Source: Phytobacter palmae
GTDB taxonomy: Bacteria; Pseudomonadota; Gammaproteobacteria; Enterobacterales; Enterobacteriaceae
Assembly: GCA_900112785.1 (NCBI GenBank)
Contig: FONB01000009.1
Span: forward strand, 62,001 to 126,000
Reading direction: 5' to 3'
Length of the DNA stretch: 64,000 nucleotides
Shown here: in pieces, positions 19,652 through 28,604 of the stretch
Position numbering within the stretch: position 1 is the stretch's first letter
How the letters are laid out: the number at the start of each line of letters is the position of its first letter
Notes under the pieces: generated by a model
The model's input: the letters and a program-made list of their open reading frames with translations, nothing else
Database searches by the model: none
What the model was told of the DNA's origin: nothing
Program-made: the position numbers and the translations under genes

Positions 19652-20676
19652 TACAGTACCCCTGTTTCAATCCAGGCCTGTTTAATGGCTTCTGCCGTCT
19701 CTTTTCCGGAACGTTTTTCACCATGCGCGATGGTCAGCCGGGCGAAAGCCGCAAAGTCAGCATTTTGCGCGAGTGAGCGATCACAAACCGTGTCATACCA
19801 TGCATAACCGGCTTTTTCCCATGCATAACCACCAAGCGCGGTGGCGGCCAGGTAAAACGCACGATTAGGAATGCCAGAGTTAAGATGTACGCCGCCGTTA
19901 TCCTCGCGGGTTTTAATAAAATCCTTCATATGCGCAGGCTGGGGATCTTTGCCCAGTAGCGGGTCATCATAAGCTGTGCCCGGCTCTGCCATTGAGCGCA
20001 ACCCTTTGCCATTGATACCTGCGGCTAATAGACCTTCGCCGATAATCCAGTCCGCCTCTTCTGCGGTCTGTTTGTGCAGATACTGTTTCACCAGCGAGCC
20101 AAACACATCGGACAGGGATTCATTTAGCGCCCCGGACTGTTCAAAATAAATCAGCCCGGCTTCTGTTTCCGTTACGCCGTGGCTAAGTTCATGGGCCACA
20201 ATATCCGGTGCGATAGTGAAACGGTTAAAGATCTCGCCGTCACCATCGCCAAATACCATCTGTTGACCATTCCAGAAAGCATTCTGGTATTCGCGGCCAT
20301 AGTGAACGGTACCGATTAGCGTCAGACCTTTATTATCCAGTGAATCACGTTGATAAATTTTCCAGAAAAAATCATGCGTCACTCCCAGATATTGCCATGC
20401 TTCATCCACGGCGACATCGCCATTTGATGACTGCCCTTCAAAGCGCACCAGAGTTCCGGGCAGCTCCTGAGTCTGTTTCGCATCATAAATGTCCCGCTGC
20501 AGCATGCCAGCTTTCGCAACATGCGGCGCGGCAGGTTTGCCCGGCGTATGTGCCATGAGCGTCTGGACATGGGTCAGAGTCTGGCGGGCGCACTTTTGTT
20601 GTACTTCGGAGCCGTTATCAATAATGCGGCGCAGGATGTAGGGCGGGATAACATTGTGAAGTCGTGTCGCTGTCAT
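19651..20676 (-). CDS. Protealysin-like M4 (thermolysin family) metalloprotease
   Basis: Zinc endopeptidase precursor of 341 residues, the length of Serratia protealysin. There is no signal peptide, but a short N-terminal propeptide with the conserved PPYILRRI segment (residues 11-18) is removed by self-cleavage in this group, probably near residue 50. The zinc site is HELSH (His162, Glu163, His166) with third ligand Glu186 in NESLSD, and the catalytic His lies in GGVHLNSGIPNRAFY. The start ATG at 20676 has a strong AGGAGAG ribosome site; a longer frame to 20724 is unlikely. Related enzymes cut actin and outer-membrane proteins. It forms an operon with the inhibitor gene and is absent from this place in E. 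coli K-12. Confidence 0.92.
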   Translation of the reverse strand: MTATRLHNVIPPYILRRIIDNGSEVQQKCARQTLTHVQTLMAHTPGKPAAPHVAKAGMLQRDIYDAKQTQELPGTLVRFEGQSSNGDVAVDEAWQYLGVTHDFFWKIYQRDSLDNKGLTLIGTVHYGREYQNAFWNGQQMVFGDGDGEIFNRFTIAPDIVAHELSHGVTETEAGLIYFEQSGALNESLSDVFGSLVKQYLHKQTAEEADWIIGEGLLAAGINGKGLRSMAEPGTAYDDPLLGKDPQPAHMKDFIKTREDNGGVHLNSGIPNRAFYLAATALGGYAWEKAGYAWYDTVCDRSLAQNADFAAFARLTIAHGEKRSGKETAEAIKQAWIETGVL

Positions 20677-20803
20677 ACTGCTCTCCTGATTGTTGGCAAG
20701 GCTGATTACAAGTTTATGTGACATTCGGCTTTTTTACCCCCTTAGCGGCAAAACTGTCGGTTTCGACCATCATTAATTGCTCTGTCAGAAATGAGGGTCT
20801 GGT

Positions 20804-21937
20804 GTGGATAAAACGATTTCAACGCTTGCGATAACCGGGTTTTGGCTTATTGCCGTGACGTATGGCATGGCGCGTTTCGCCTGGGGTCTGATGCTGCCGT
20901 CGGTAGGACAGGATATTGAACTGAGCTCACGGGCGGCGGGTGTTATCGCCGCCTGTAGCTATATTGCTTACTGTTTTTCTTCGATCGGGGCTGCCTGGGT
21001 CATCGGGCGTTATGGCGCCCGTATCACCGCGATCGTGTCGGCATTCTGCGCTGCATTCGGCTTATTGCTCCTTGCGTGCGCTGCGGGGGTGGTACACATT
21101 GCGCTGGGGCTGTTTATCGCCGGGTTAAGTTCAGGACTGGCGTCGCCATCACTGGCTGCGGCCGTAAGCCTGGCGGTGGCAGAACGCCGACAGTCCACCA
21201 CTAACACCTTTATAAATGCCGGTACTGGCGGCGGCATTATTCTTTCCGTACCGATACTGCTTTTCATCCCCTTCGGGTGGCGCGGAGCCTGCGTTGCGTT
21301 CGCGGTATTTGCGCTGCTTTGCCTGCTACCAGTGACGCGCTATTTACCTGCATCCCGTTCGCAGGGGGCGAAAAATGAACAATCCTGGCGGCAGCTCTTA
21401 CAGGCACGGGCAATGCGGCGGCTGGCGCTGATTGCGTTTATCTGCGGAATTGCGAGCGCTGCCTGGTGGAACTTCGGACCCGATATCCTGCAAAATCATC
21501 TGCATGTTGCAAAAGAGACGACCAGTATGCTGTGGCTGGTAAGCGGTGGCGCGGGGATTGCTGGTGTCTTTACCGGCGCGCTGGCCGCCCGGACAGGCTG
21601 GAACCTGGTTTACTGGCTGTCGCTGCTTTTTATGGCTGCGCCGCTGGCGCTACTGGCGGTAAGTCATGGTTATAGCGGGTGGCTGATTCCGGCGGCTGCC
21701 CTCTGTGGCGTAGGCTATATCACGCTTTCTGGCGTACTGCTGGTCTGCGGCGCATCCGTCACAGCGAATGCCCCCGCCGCAGGGGTGGGCATCGTCTTCT
21801 TTATGCTGGCGGTAGGGCAGGTTGCGGGGGCAATAATTTTTGGACAACTCTATGCATTACTGGGGGCGGCATGGTCGCTTTTGATTTTTGCCGGGCTAGC
21901 TCTTTTCACCATGTTTCTGACCCCGACGAAGCTGTGA
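20804..21937 (+). CDS. MFS transporter, YbfB/YjiJ-like
   Basis: Inner-membrane protein of 377 residues with about twelve hydrophobic helices. The N-terminal GFWLIAVTYGMARFAWGLMLP and the helix-2/3 loop with VIGRYGARIT resemble the YbfB/YjiJ branch of the major facilitator family. The substrate is unknown. The start is GTG at 20804, preceded by GAGGG. It is divergent from the protease gene and converges on xseA with one base between stop codons. It belongs to the accessory insert between yfgJ and xseA. Confidence 0.8.
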   Translation: MDKTISTLAITGFWLIAVTYGMARFAWGLMLPSVGQDIELSSRAAGVIAACSYIAYCFSSIGAAWVIGRYGARITAIVSAFCAAFGLLLLACAAGVVHIALGLFIAGLSSGLASPSLAAAVSLAVAERRQSTTNTFINAGTGGGIILSVPILLFIPFGWRGACVAFAVFALLCLLPVTRYLPASRSQGAKNEQSWRQLLQARAMRRLALIAFICGIASAAWWNFGPDILQNHLHVAKETTSMLWLVSGGAGIAGVFTGALAARTGWNLVYWLSLLFMAAPLALLAVSHGYSGWLIPAAALCGVGYITLSGVLLVCGASVTANAPAAGVGIVFFMLAVGQVAGAIIFGQLYALLGAAWSLLIFAGLALFTMFLTPTKL

Positions 21938-21938
21938 A

Positions 21939-23321
21939 TTAGCCTGCGCTGCGGGGTTTAGACGCGCGTGTTTTTTTCGCGGGCATGACCCTTTTCACTT
22001 CACTTTCTACCCAGCCATCTGTGAGACGGGTGGTAAGTGTATCGCCCGTTTTCACCTGCTTCGCCTGTTTCAGCATATTGCCATCGGCAGCAGTGGTGAC
22101 GCTATAACCGCGGGCCAGCGTGGAGAGCGGGCTGACCGCCTCCAGGTGAGTCACCGCCTTGCCAAAACGCTCTCGCGTCACGCCCAACTGCGCACGGAGG
22201 TTTTCCGCCAGCCGGTATTCCAGTTGCTGAATTCGGGTCTGCGCGCGCCAGATTCGCGGTTGCGGGTTTTGCTGATTCAGACGCTGGACGACGCGGCGTT
22301 GACGCTGCGTCGCCTGTTTAAGCTGGTTGTCCAGGGCGACACGCATCCTCTGGCGAAGTTTTTCCAGTACGGTTTGCTGACGGGCGAGGCGCAGTTGTGG
22401 ATGCTGCTGTTGCAGCCTGTGGTTAAGTTGCGTAAATCGCCGGGTGCGGTTAGCAATGAAAAAGTCCATGGCCATCTCAAGACGTTGCTGAGAAGACTGG
22501 ATCTGGCGCAGTAGCTCCGTCTGGTTGCGACTGACGATTTCCGCTGCGGCAGAAGGCGTAGGGGCACGTAAATCCGCGACAAAATCCGCAATAGTCACGT
22601 CGGTTTCGTGGCCGACGGCGCTGACCACCGGAATGCGGCTGGCAAAAATAGCGCGCGCAACGCGTTCGTCGTTAAAACTCCATAAATCTTCCAGCGAACC
22701 ACCGCCACGCCCGACGATCAGCACATCACACTCCTGGCGCGCGTTCGCCAGTTCTATGGCGCGCACAATTTGCCCCGGCGCATCGTCACCTTGTACGGCG
22801 GTGGGGTAAATGACCACCGGTAAAGAGGGATCACGTCGTTTCAGAACGTGGAGGATGTCATGCAGTGCAGCGCCGGTTTTTGAGGTGATGACGCCAATAC
22901 AGTGGGCCGGTTGCGGAAGCGATTTCTTGAACTGCTGATCGAAAAGCCCTTCCGCTGAGAGCGCCGCTTTCAGTTGTTCATATTTCTGTTGCAGTAACCC
23001 TTCACCGACGGGCTGCATGCTTTCAACGATTATCTGGTAATCGCCGCGAGGGTCATAGAGCGTGACGGAGGCGCGAACCAGCACTTGTTGACCATGCTGC
23101 GGGCGGAAGGTCACGCGACGGTTGCTGTTACGGAACATCGCACCGCGAACCTGCGCCGTGTCGTCTTTAAGCGTGAAATACCAGTGACCAGAGGCAGGCT
23201 GCGAGAAATTGGAGATTTCACCTGTGATCCAGACCTGGCCCATTTCACGTTCCAGCAGGCTACGTACTGTCTGATTCAGGCGACTAACGGTAAAAATTGC
23301 GGGGCTTTGAAGAGATGACAT
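21939..23321 (-). CDS. xseA: Exodeoxyribonuclease VII large subunit
   Basis: Catalytic subunit of the single-strand exonuclease that trims DNA to oligonucleotides in repair and mismatch correction. The 460 residues comprise an N-terminal OB fold (WITGEISNF...[10 protein letters not shown]), a catalytic domain with [21 protein letters not shown] and [10 protein letters not shown], a long coiled-coil segment of Gln/Arg-rich helices, and a C-terminal beta region (ARGYSVTT). The start at 23321 gives [12 protein letters not shown], like E. coli; the longer frame to 23342 is rejected. It is divergent from guaB with about 160 bases shared for promoters. Confidence 0.97.
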   Translation of the reverse strand: MSSLQSPAIFTVSRLNQTVRSLLEREMGQVWITGEISNFSQPASGHWYFTLKDDTAQVRGAMFRNSNRRVTFRPQHGQQVLVRASVTLYDPRGDYQIIVESMQPVGEGLLQQKYEQLKAALSAEGLFDQQFKKSLPQPAHCIGVITSKTGAALHDILHVLKRRDPSLPVVIYPTAVQGDDAPGQIVRAIELANARQECDVLIVGRGGGSLEDLWSFNDERVARAIFASRIPVVSAVGHETDVTIADFVADLRAPTPSAAAEIVSRNQTELLRQIQSSQQRLEMAMDFFIANRTRRFTQLNHRLQQQHPQLRLARQQTVLEKLRQRMRVALDNQLKQATQRQRRVVQRLNQQNPQPRIWRAQTRIQQLEYRLAENLRAQLGVTRERFGKAVTHLEAVSPLSTLARGYSVTTAADGNMLKQAKQVKTGDTLTTRLTDGWVESEVKRVMPAKKTRASKPRSAG

Positions 23322-23413
23322 GTGAGCTGGATCAAATTCCAAATCAGCAGGTTATTCAGTCGATAGTAACCTGCTCAGAGATGAGTGCAAGTATTTTTCG
23401 CAAAAAAATGTGG

Positions 23414-23439
23414 AAGCAATCGGTTACGCTCTGTATAAT
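23414..23439 (+). promoter_or_regulatory. guaB promoter with PurR-type operator
   Basis: AAGCAATCGGTTACGC at 23414-23429 fits the PurR box pattern (core GCAAnCGnTTnC). It lies directly upstream of a perfect TATAAT at 23434-23439, about 42 bases before the guaB start codon. This matches the known PurR repression of guaBA in E. coli. Confidence 0.7.
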
Positions 23440-23480
23440 GCCACGGCAATATTTAACCACCCAGGTCAGAGATATTGCCC

Positions 23481-24947
23481 ATGCTACGTATCGCTAAAGA
23501 AGCCCTGACGTTTGACGACGTCCTCCTCGTTCCCGCTCACTCAACCGTTCTGCCGAATACTGCCGATTTGAGTACTCAGCTCACTAAGACCATTCGTCTG
23601 AATATTCCGATGCTCTCCGCAGCAATGGACACCGTTACGGAAGCGCGCCTGGCAATTGCCCTGGCACAGGAAGGCGGCATTGGCTTTATTCATAAAAACA
23701 TGTCCATCGAACGCCAGGCTGAAGAAGTTCGCCGTGTTAAAAAACATGAGTCCGGCGTGGTTAAAGATCCGCAAACCGTTCTGCCAACCACTACCCTGCG
23801 CGAAGTGAAAGAACTGACTGAGCGTAACGGTTTCGCCGGTTACCCGGTGGTTGCCGAAGATAATTCACTGGTGGGCATCATTACTGGTCGTGACGTTCGC
23901 TTTGTCACCGACCTGAACCAGCCTGTTAGCGTATACATGACGCCGAAAGAGCGTCTGGTCACCGTTCGCGAAGGTGAAGCGCGTGAAGTTGTGTTTGCGA
24001 AAATGCATGAAAAACGCGTTGAGAAAGCGCTGGTTGTCGACGATAAATTCCGTCTTCGCGGCATGATCACCGTGAAAGACTTCCAGAAAGCGGAACGTAA
24101 ACCTAACGCCTGTAAAGATGAGCAGGGCCGTCTGCGCGTAGGTGCTGCGGTTGGCGCAGGTGCAGGCAACGAAGAGCGAGTGGATGCGCTGGTTGCGGCA
24201 GGCGTTGACGTTCTGCTGATTGACTCCTCTCACGGCCACTCCGAGGGCGTTTTGCAGCGTATTCGTGAAACCCGTGCAAAATATCCGGATCTGCAAATCA
24301 TTGGCGGCAATGTCGCGACGGGCGCAGGCGCTCGTGCGCTGGCGGAAGCCGGTTGCAGCGCTGTAAAAGTCGGTATCGGCCCCGGCTCCATCTGTACCAC
24401 GCGTATTGTTACTGGCGTGGGTGTTCCGCAGATTACGGCTGTCTCTGACGCGGTTGAAGCGCTGGAAGGAACCGGTATTCCGGTTATCGCTGACGGCGGT
24501 ATCCGCTTCTCTGGTGATATTGCCAAAGCGATTGCTGCTGGCGCGGCAGCGGTGATGGTCGGCTCTATGCTGGCAGGTACCGAAGAATCACCGGGCGAAA
24601 TCGAACTCTACCAGGGGCGTTCCTACAAATCTTACCGTGGCATGGGGTCTCTGGGCGCGATGTCCAAAGGTTCCTCTGACCGTTATTTCCAGACCGATAA
24701 CGCCGCAGACAAACTGGTGCCGGAAGGTATCGAAGGTCGCGTGGCATATAAAGGTCGCCTGAAAGAGATCATTCACCAGCAAATGGGCGGTCTGCGTTCC
24801 TGTATGGGTCTGACTGGCTGTGGTACCATTGACCTGCTGCGCACCAAAGCGGAATTCGTGCGTATCAGCGGTGCGGGCATTCAGGAAAGCCATGTCCACG
24901 ATGTGACCATCACCAAGGAATCCCCGAACTACCGTATGGGCTCCTGA
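23481..24947 (+). CDS. guaB: IMP dehydrogenase
   Basis: NAD-dependent enzyme that oxidises IMP to XMP, the committed step to GMP. The 488 residues equal E. coli GuaB. A TIM barrel is interrupted by two CBS domains (about residues 94-205), the catalytic Cys305 sits in GPGSICTTR, the flap and [10 protein letters not shown] loop follow, and the protein ends YRMGS. The start at 23481 ([14 protein letters not shown]) is chosen over an upstream in-frame ATG at 23475 because homologues begin here. It is transcribed with guaA 69 bases downstream. Confidence 0.98.
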   Translation: MLRIAKEALTFDDVLLVPAHSTVLPNTADLSTQLTKTIRLNIPMLSAAMDTVTEARLAIALAQEGGIGFIHKNMSIERQAEEVRRVKKHESGVVKDPQTVLPTTTLREVKELTERNGFAGYPVVAEDNSLVGIITGRDVRFVTDLNQPVSVYMTPKERLVTVREGEAREVVFAKMHEKRVEKALVVDDKFRLRGMITVKDFQKAERKPNACKDEQGRLRVGAAVGAGAGNEERVDALVAAGVDVLLIDSSHGHSEGVLQRIRETRAKYPDLQIIGGNVATGAGARALAEAGCSAVKVGIGPGSICTTRIVTGVGVPQITAVSDAVEALEGTGIPVIADGGIRFSGDIAKAIAAGAAAVMVGSMLAGTEESPGEIELYQGRSYKSYRGMGSLGAMSKGSSDRYFQTDNAADKLVPEGIEGRVAYKGRLKEIIHQQMGGLRSCMGLTGCGTIDLLRTKAEFVRISGAGIQESHVHDVTITKESPNYRMGS

Positions 24948-24955
24948 TTTTTCTT

Positions 24956-24976
24956 CGCCCGACCTCGTGTCGGGCG
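24956..24976. other. Hairpin between guaB and guaA
   Basis: CGCCCGAC pairs perfectly with GTCGGGCG around a 5-base loop, followed by ATTTATTT. It is probably a partial terminator or an RNA-processing and stability stem inside the guaBA transcript. Confidence 0.5.
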
Positions 24977-25016
24977 ATTTATTTACTCTGTTTCACTTGC
25001 CTCGGAATTAGCGTCA

Positions 25017-26594
25017 ATGACGGAAAACATTCATAAACATCGCATTCTCATCCTGGACTTTGGTTCGCAGTACACTCAGTTGGTGGCGCGTCGCGTACGT
25101 GAACTGGGCGTTTACTGTGAACTGTGGGCGTGGGATGTCACGGAAGCACAGATTCGCGAATTCAATCCAAGCGGCATCATCCTGTCCGGCGGCCCGGAAA
25201 GCACCACTGAAGATAACAGCCCGCGCGCGCCGCAGTATGTATTTGAAGCTGGCGTGCCCGTATTTGGCGTCTGCTATGGCATGCAGACCATGGCGATGCA
25301 GCTGGGCGGCCACGTAGAAGGCTCCAGCGAGCGTGAGTTTGGCTATGCGCAGGTTGAAGTGGTTAACGACAGCGCGCTGGTGCGCGGTATCGAAGACTCC
25401 CTGACCGCAGACGGCAAACCGCTGCTGGACGTGTGGATGAGCCACGGCGACAAAGTCACCGCTATCCCGTCTGACTTCGTGACCGTTGCCAGTACCGAAA
25501 GCTGCCCGTTCGCCATCATGGCTAACGAAGAAAAACGCTTCTACGGCGTGCAGTTCCACCCGGAAGTGACCCACACTCGTCAGGGTATGCGCATGCTGGA
25601 GCGCTTCGTGCGCGACATCTGCCAGTGTGAAGCGCTGTGGACCCCGGCAAAAATCATCGACGACGCCGTTGAGCGTATCCGCCAGCAGGTTGGTGATGAC
25701 AAAGTGATCCTCGGCCTCTCCGGCGGCGTGGACTCCTCCGTGACCGCGATGCTGCTGCACCGCGCTATTGGTAAAAACCTGACCTGCGTCTTCGTGGATA
25801 ACGGCCTGCTGCGCCTGAACGAAGCCCAGCAGGTGATGGACATGTTCGGCGACCACTTCGGTCTGAACATCGTTCACGTGGAAGGCGAGCAGCGCTTCCT
25901 GGACGCGCTGAAAGGGGAGAACGATCCGGAAGCGAAGCGTAAGATCATCGGCCGCGTGTTCGTTGAAGTATTCGACGAAGAAGCGCTGAAGCTGGAAGAC
26001 GTGAAGTGGCTGGCGCAGGGCACCATTTACCCTGACGTGATCGAATCTGCCGCATCCGCGACCGGTAAAGCACACGTGATTAAGTCTCACCACAACGTGG
26101 GCGGCCTGCCGAAAGAGATGAAGATGGGCCTGGTTGAACCGCTGCGCGAACTGTTTAAAGACGAAGTGCGTAAGATCGGTCTGGAACTGGGTCTGCCATA
26201 CGATATGCTCTACCGTCACCCGTTCCCGGGTCCGGGTCTGGGCGTGCGCGTGCTGGGCGAAGTGAAGAAAGAGTACTGTGATCTGCTGCGTCGCGCAGAT
26301 GCCATTTTCATCGAAGAGCTGCGTAAAGCTGACCTGTACAACAAAGTCAGCCAGGCATTTACCGTCTTCCTGCCAGTACGCTCTGTCGGCGTGATGGGCG
26401 ATGGACGTAAGTATGACTGGGTTGTCTCCCTGCGTGCCGTTGAAACCATCGACTTTATGACCGCGCACTGGGCGCACCTGCCGTATGACTTCCTGGGCCG
26501 CGTGTCTAACCGCATCATCAACGAAGTGAACGGTATTTCCCGCGTGGTGTATGACATCAGCGGTAAGCCGCCAGCTACGATTGAGTGGGAATGA
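25017..26594 (+). CDS. guaA: GMP synthase (glutamine-hydrolysing)
   Basis: Converts XMP, glutamine and ATP to GMP. The 525 residues comprise an N-terminal class I glutamine amidotransferase domain with the catalytic Cys86 in GVCYGMQ and the FHPE motif, an ATP-pyrophosphatase domain with the P-loop LSGGVDSSV, and a C-terminal dimerisation domain ending PPATIEWE. The length equals E. coli. Its last 15 bases (26580-26594) recur at 27520-27534 and flank a relic insertion, so the present 3' end may have been rebuilt by an integrating element without changing the protein. Confidence 0.98.
   Translation: MTENIHKHRILILDFGSQYTQLVARRVRELGVYCELWAWDVTEAQIREFNPSGIILSGGPESTTEDNSPRAPQYVFEAGVPVFGVCYGMQTMAMQLGGHVEGSSEREFGYAQVEVVNDSALVRGIEDSLTADGKPLLDVWMSHGDKVTAIPSDFVTVASTESCPFAIMANEEKRFYGVQFHPEVTHTRQGMRMLERFVRDICQCEALWTPAKIIDDAVERIRQQVGDDKVILGLSGGVDSSVTAMLLHRAIGKNLTCVFVDNGLLRLNEAQQVMDMFGDHFGLNIVHVEGEQRFLDALKGENDPEAKRKIIGRVFVEVFDEEALKLEDVKWLAQGTIYPDVIESAASATGKAHVIKSHHNVGGLPKEMKMGLVEPLRELFKDEVRKIGLELGLPYDMLYRHPFPGPGLGVRVLGEVKKEYCDLLRRADAIFIEELRKADLYNKVSQAFTVFLPVRSVGVMGDGRKYDWVVSLRAVETIDFMTAHWAHLPYDFLGRVSNRIINEVNGISRVVYDISGKPPATIEWE
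26580..26594 (+). repeat. Left direct repeat: guaA 3' end used as attachment site
   Basis: ATTGAGTGGGAATGA, the last codons and stop of guaA, is repeated with one mismatch at 27520-27534. Twelve bases (GAGTGGGAATGA) are identical. The guaA 3' end is a known integration target for genomic islands. Confidence 0.75.
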
Positions 26595-26642
26595 TTTCGC
26601 GTCTGGCAACAGCCTGCACGTAAAAGCAGTAAAGTACCTCTA

Positions 26643-26668
26643 AGCCCGCGTAAATGCGGGCTTTTTTG
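26643..26668 (+). terminator. Rho-independent terminator after guaA
   Basis: AGCCCGC (26643-26649) pairs with GCGGGCT (26656-26662) around a 6-base loop, followed by TTTTTTGTTTTT. It lies downstream of the guaA stop, inside the putative island relic. Confidence 0.85.
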
Positions 26669-26852
26669 TTTTTAGCTTAGCCACTTTTGGCAATGTCTGG
26701 TAACGTCAAGCTTGATGGGTCAGAATATTAGATTTTATATCTGTATGTTTTATAAATATTAATCCCTAATGATTTAGAGTTTTTTAGCGGTGGTGGTTTA
26801 CTGCATTTGGCCACCTTCACAGAGATGGGCCGAGTGAATAAGTGAGTGTTAT

Positions 26853-27317
26853 TCAAAGATCCCTTAAATTTGATCGAATGCCTCTATCGAGTTTACGTAT
26901 GATCAAATCAAAGCCCCGGAAAATATCTATAAGCTCGTCCAGCCAGTAAAATGCGGGGCGTGGATAGGGCGGTGTTCGGCTTTCGCAGCCAGAGACTTGC
27001 AATAAGTCTTTGCAGAGAATGGCGAAAGATCCCTCTTGAGTAATTCCATCAGCTTCAATTCGAAAATGTGTCTCGACGATCTGACGCCCTTGAATAATAA
27101 AATTCAAACCGACACCATCAGGTAATGCCAGTAGCTTATAAACCGAGCCAGGGCCGGACAATTTTTCCAGCGGAATGAGTCCGGACGTTGCCGCCATAAT
27201 GTTTTTAGCAGAAGTTTCGATCCGGGGAGCTTCGGAACGAAACGGATAAGCATCGCAAAGGGCGTAATATGACTCGTGTGTGCCGACTTCAATGGCAGTC
27301 TTGAAAAACTGGGACAC
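26853..27317 (-). CDS. Hypothetical protein in the guaA-site relic
   Basis: I do not recognise this protein. The 154 residues start at GTG 27317, chosen because AAGGAG lies six bases before it; a longer GTG start at 27374 has no such site. The product is soluble, with no signal peptide or membrane helix. It has four Cys spread along its length, a central hydrophobic segment (SVYKLLALPDGVGLNFII) and a C-terminal amphipathic stretch ending in a basic tail. It is the only gene between the two guaA-end repeats and points toward guaA. Cargo of integrated islands is a reasonable guess; no function should be assigned. Confidence 0.55.
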   Translation of the reverse strand: MSQFFKTAIEVGTHESYYALCDAYPFRSEAPRIETSAKNIMAATSGLIPLEKLSGPGSVYKLLALPDGVGLNFIIQGRQIVETHFRIEADGITQEGSFAILCKDLLQVSGCESRTPPYPRPAFYWLDELIDIFRGFDLIIRKLDRGIRSNLRDL

Positions 27318-27519
27318 GTTAACTCCTTCGATCATTAATGTTACGGTGCATTGTCTGTCTGGAGGTAAAGGCACTCAAACTTTAATCTTCGGCGCGATGG
27401 TAAATCGCCGCTCAGGCCAGGAGGCTATCCGTTTCAACGACAAGGAAATTCTCTCTGTTATTCCTCTCCATCTTATTTTTATCGCTTTGATGCGCAAAGA
27501 AAATGTCGGATATAAAATA

Positions 27520-27534
27520 ATCGAGTGGGAATGA
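27520..27534 (+). repeat. Right direct repeat: displaced copy of the guaA 3' end
   Basis: ATCGAGTGGGAATGA matches 26580-26594 at 14 of 15 positions. It is preceded by an open frame, so it still reads IEWE-stop, exactly as at the end of GuaA. Interpreted as attR. Confidence 0.7.
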
Positions 27535-27722
27535 GCGCTTAAGCATCTGCTTATAAGCGGTGAAATCAAAGACACCATGCCGGTATTTTTTTACAGGCGT
27601 ACGTTACGTTATCGGGTGAAAAGGGAAGATGCGCTGCATCATTTAACTCGCCTGTTGACTGGACATTTTAAAGCGTGCCGTTATATACCAAAATAAATAT
27701 TTGAAGACCGGGGGCGTGCTGT
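27535..27722. other. Gap after the guaA-site relic, no established gene
   Basis: The only coding signal is a 39-codon frame at 27577-27696 (+), starting MPVFFYRRTLRYRV, very basic, with no clear ribosome site. It may be a fragment of an older gene. Nothing else is evident. Confidence 0.3.
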
Positions 27723-28121
27723 ATGCAGTCTGTATGTTTAATGGGCGATGGATATGAACCTCATGTGGAGCAATTGGGCGAGCAGCTGAGCTATTCATTG
27801 CCTGTCGACTCCGGATTTCTCAGCTTTAGTTTCACCTTCGTTATCCACCGGGCCGATCTCGATGTCCTGCTTTCTGACGACTACCGACGTGCGGTACTGG
27901 AGGTCATTGCACATACGCTGCTCCAGCGTTCAACCCTCCCCGGCAATGCTCGTTTTACCCAAAGCGATTTCGATACTCTTGTTGCAGATACGCTCCATTC
28001 ATCGCGCGATTGTCTCGAAGCTTTCATCGAACAGGTGAGCCACGAAAATCACATTGTGATTAAAAAATATGTGCACGATATTTTGCACAGGCGCTTAAAC
28101 CTGCAACCGTCAGACTCCTGA
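27723..28121 (+). CDS. Hypothetical protein
   Basis: Not recognised. The 132 residues start at ATG 27723, 11 bases after a G-rich stretch (GGGGG) that could be a ribosome site. The product is acidic and soluble, with predicted helical segments such as ADLDVLLSDDYRRAVLEVIAHTLLQ and DTLHSSRDCLEAFIEQV, and no signal peptide or membrane segment. Codon use looks enterobacterial and there is no overlap with a better frame, so it is probably real. It stands upstream of a decayed gene and an AraC regulator, in the segment that replaces E. coli yfgH/yfgI. Confidence 0.5.
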   Translation: MQSVCLMGDGYEPHVEQLGEQLSYSLPVDSGFLSFSFTFVIHRADLDVLLSDDYRRAVLEVIAHTLLQRSTLPGNARFTQSDFDTLVADTLHSSRDCLEAFIEQVSHENHIVIKKYVHDILHRRLNLQPSDS

Positions 28122-28604
28122 GCCCACTATTCCGGGCATTAGACGAGGCAGGCGTTTTATGCCAATCTTTTGGCTTTGTGTGCCCTGGAGCGGGAACTTT
28201 GCTGACAATCTGGCAAAAGTGTTTGCTAAGCATGGTGATGATGACCGTGCCAATGAATTGCTCTGGCAGATTATCGAAGCCGATCCAAATTCCGGTAACG
28301 GGTTGCTCTGGTCGATGAGTATGAAGCAGGGCGTGAAAGGGAAGAGGGATATGTCGTGAGGTTGGGGGACCGTTGTGGCGCTGCCCGAAGCCTGGGTATG
28401 CACGACTCTGGCTGTGGAAGATACGACGGCCCTTACACTGCCGATCTGGTATAACGGGCTGCGTATGCCGACAGGCTTTTTGAGTTCAGCGCCGGGCAGC
28501 AACATGTACCTGCGCAAACCAGTCTGGCCTATACTGAGTGGCTTACTCGCATTGCTGAAAAGTTGCCGTGTCGAAGATAAGAATAAGGTAAGGAGGAGGG
28601 AGAG
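28122..28604 (+). pseudogene. Decayed coding region with frameshifts and a stop
   Basis: No intact gene spans this 483-base stretch, but protein-like sequence appears in successive forward frames: SPLFRALDEAG near 28122-28154, then ALCALERELC (about 28175-28205), then a helical TPR-like segment ADNLAKVFAKHGDDDRANEL (from about 28203), then SLGMHDSGCGRYDGPYTADLV, a stop at about 28451, and AYADRLFEFSAGQQHVPAQT in the same frame. Hopping frames with helical, charged character suggest one former gene broken by at least three frameshifts and one stop. The family is not identified. Several reverse-strand frames overlap it but look like shadows. Confidence 0.4.

Larger units (their letters stand above)
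26580..27534. mobile_element. Relic of a guaA-site genomic island (about 0.94 kb)
   Basis: This stretch between two copies of the guaA 3' end (12 identical bases exactly 940 bp apart) holds one reverse-strand gene of unknown function and AT-rich non-coding DNA, notably 26690-26860. No integrase is left. The layout, with an intact target gene, foreign DNA and then an orphan copy of the target's end encoding IEWE-stop, is what remains after an island integrated into guaA and lost most of its length. The direct repeats are seen; the history is inferred. Confidence 0.65.

Noticed and set aside
25014-26609. A 531-codon open frame on the minus strand opposite guaA
   Set aside because: It mirrors guaA end to end, is rich in His, Phe, Val and Gln as reverse-complement shadows of GC-rich codons are, and has no ribosome site. 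It is an artefact of guaA codon use.
27280-27534. An 84-codon plus-strand frame ending IEWE
   Set aside because: It overlaps the start of the reverse gene and probably only reflects the displaced guaA end, not an expressed protein.
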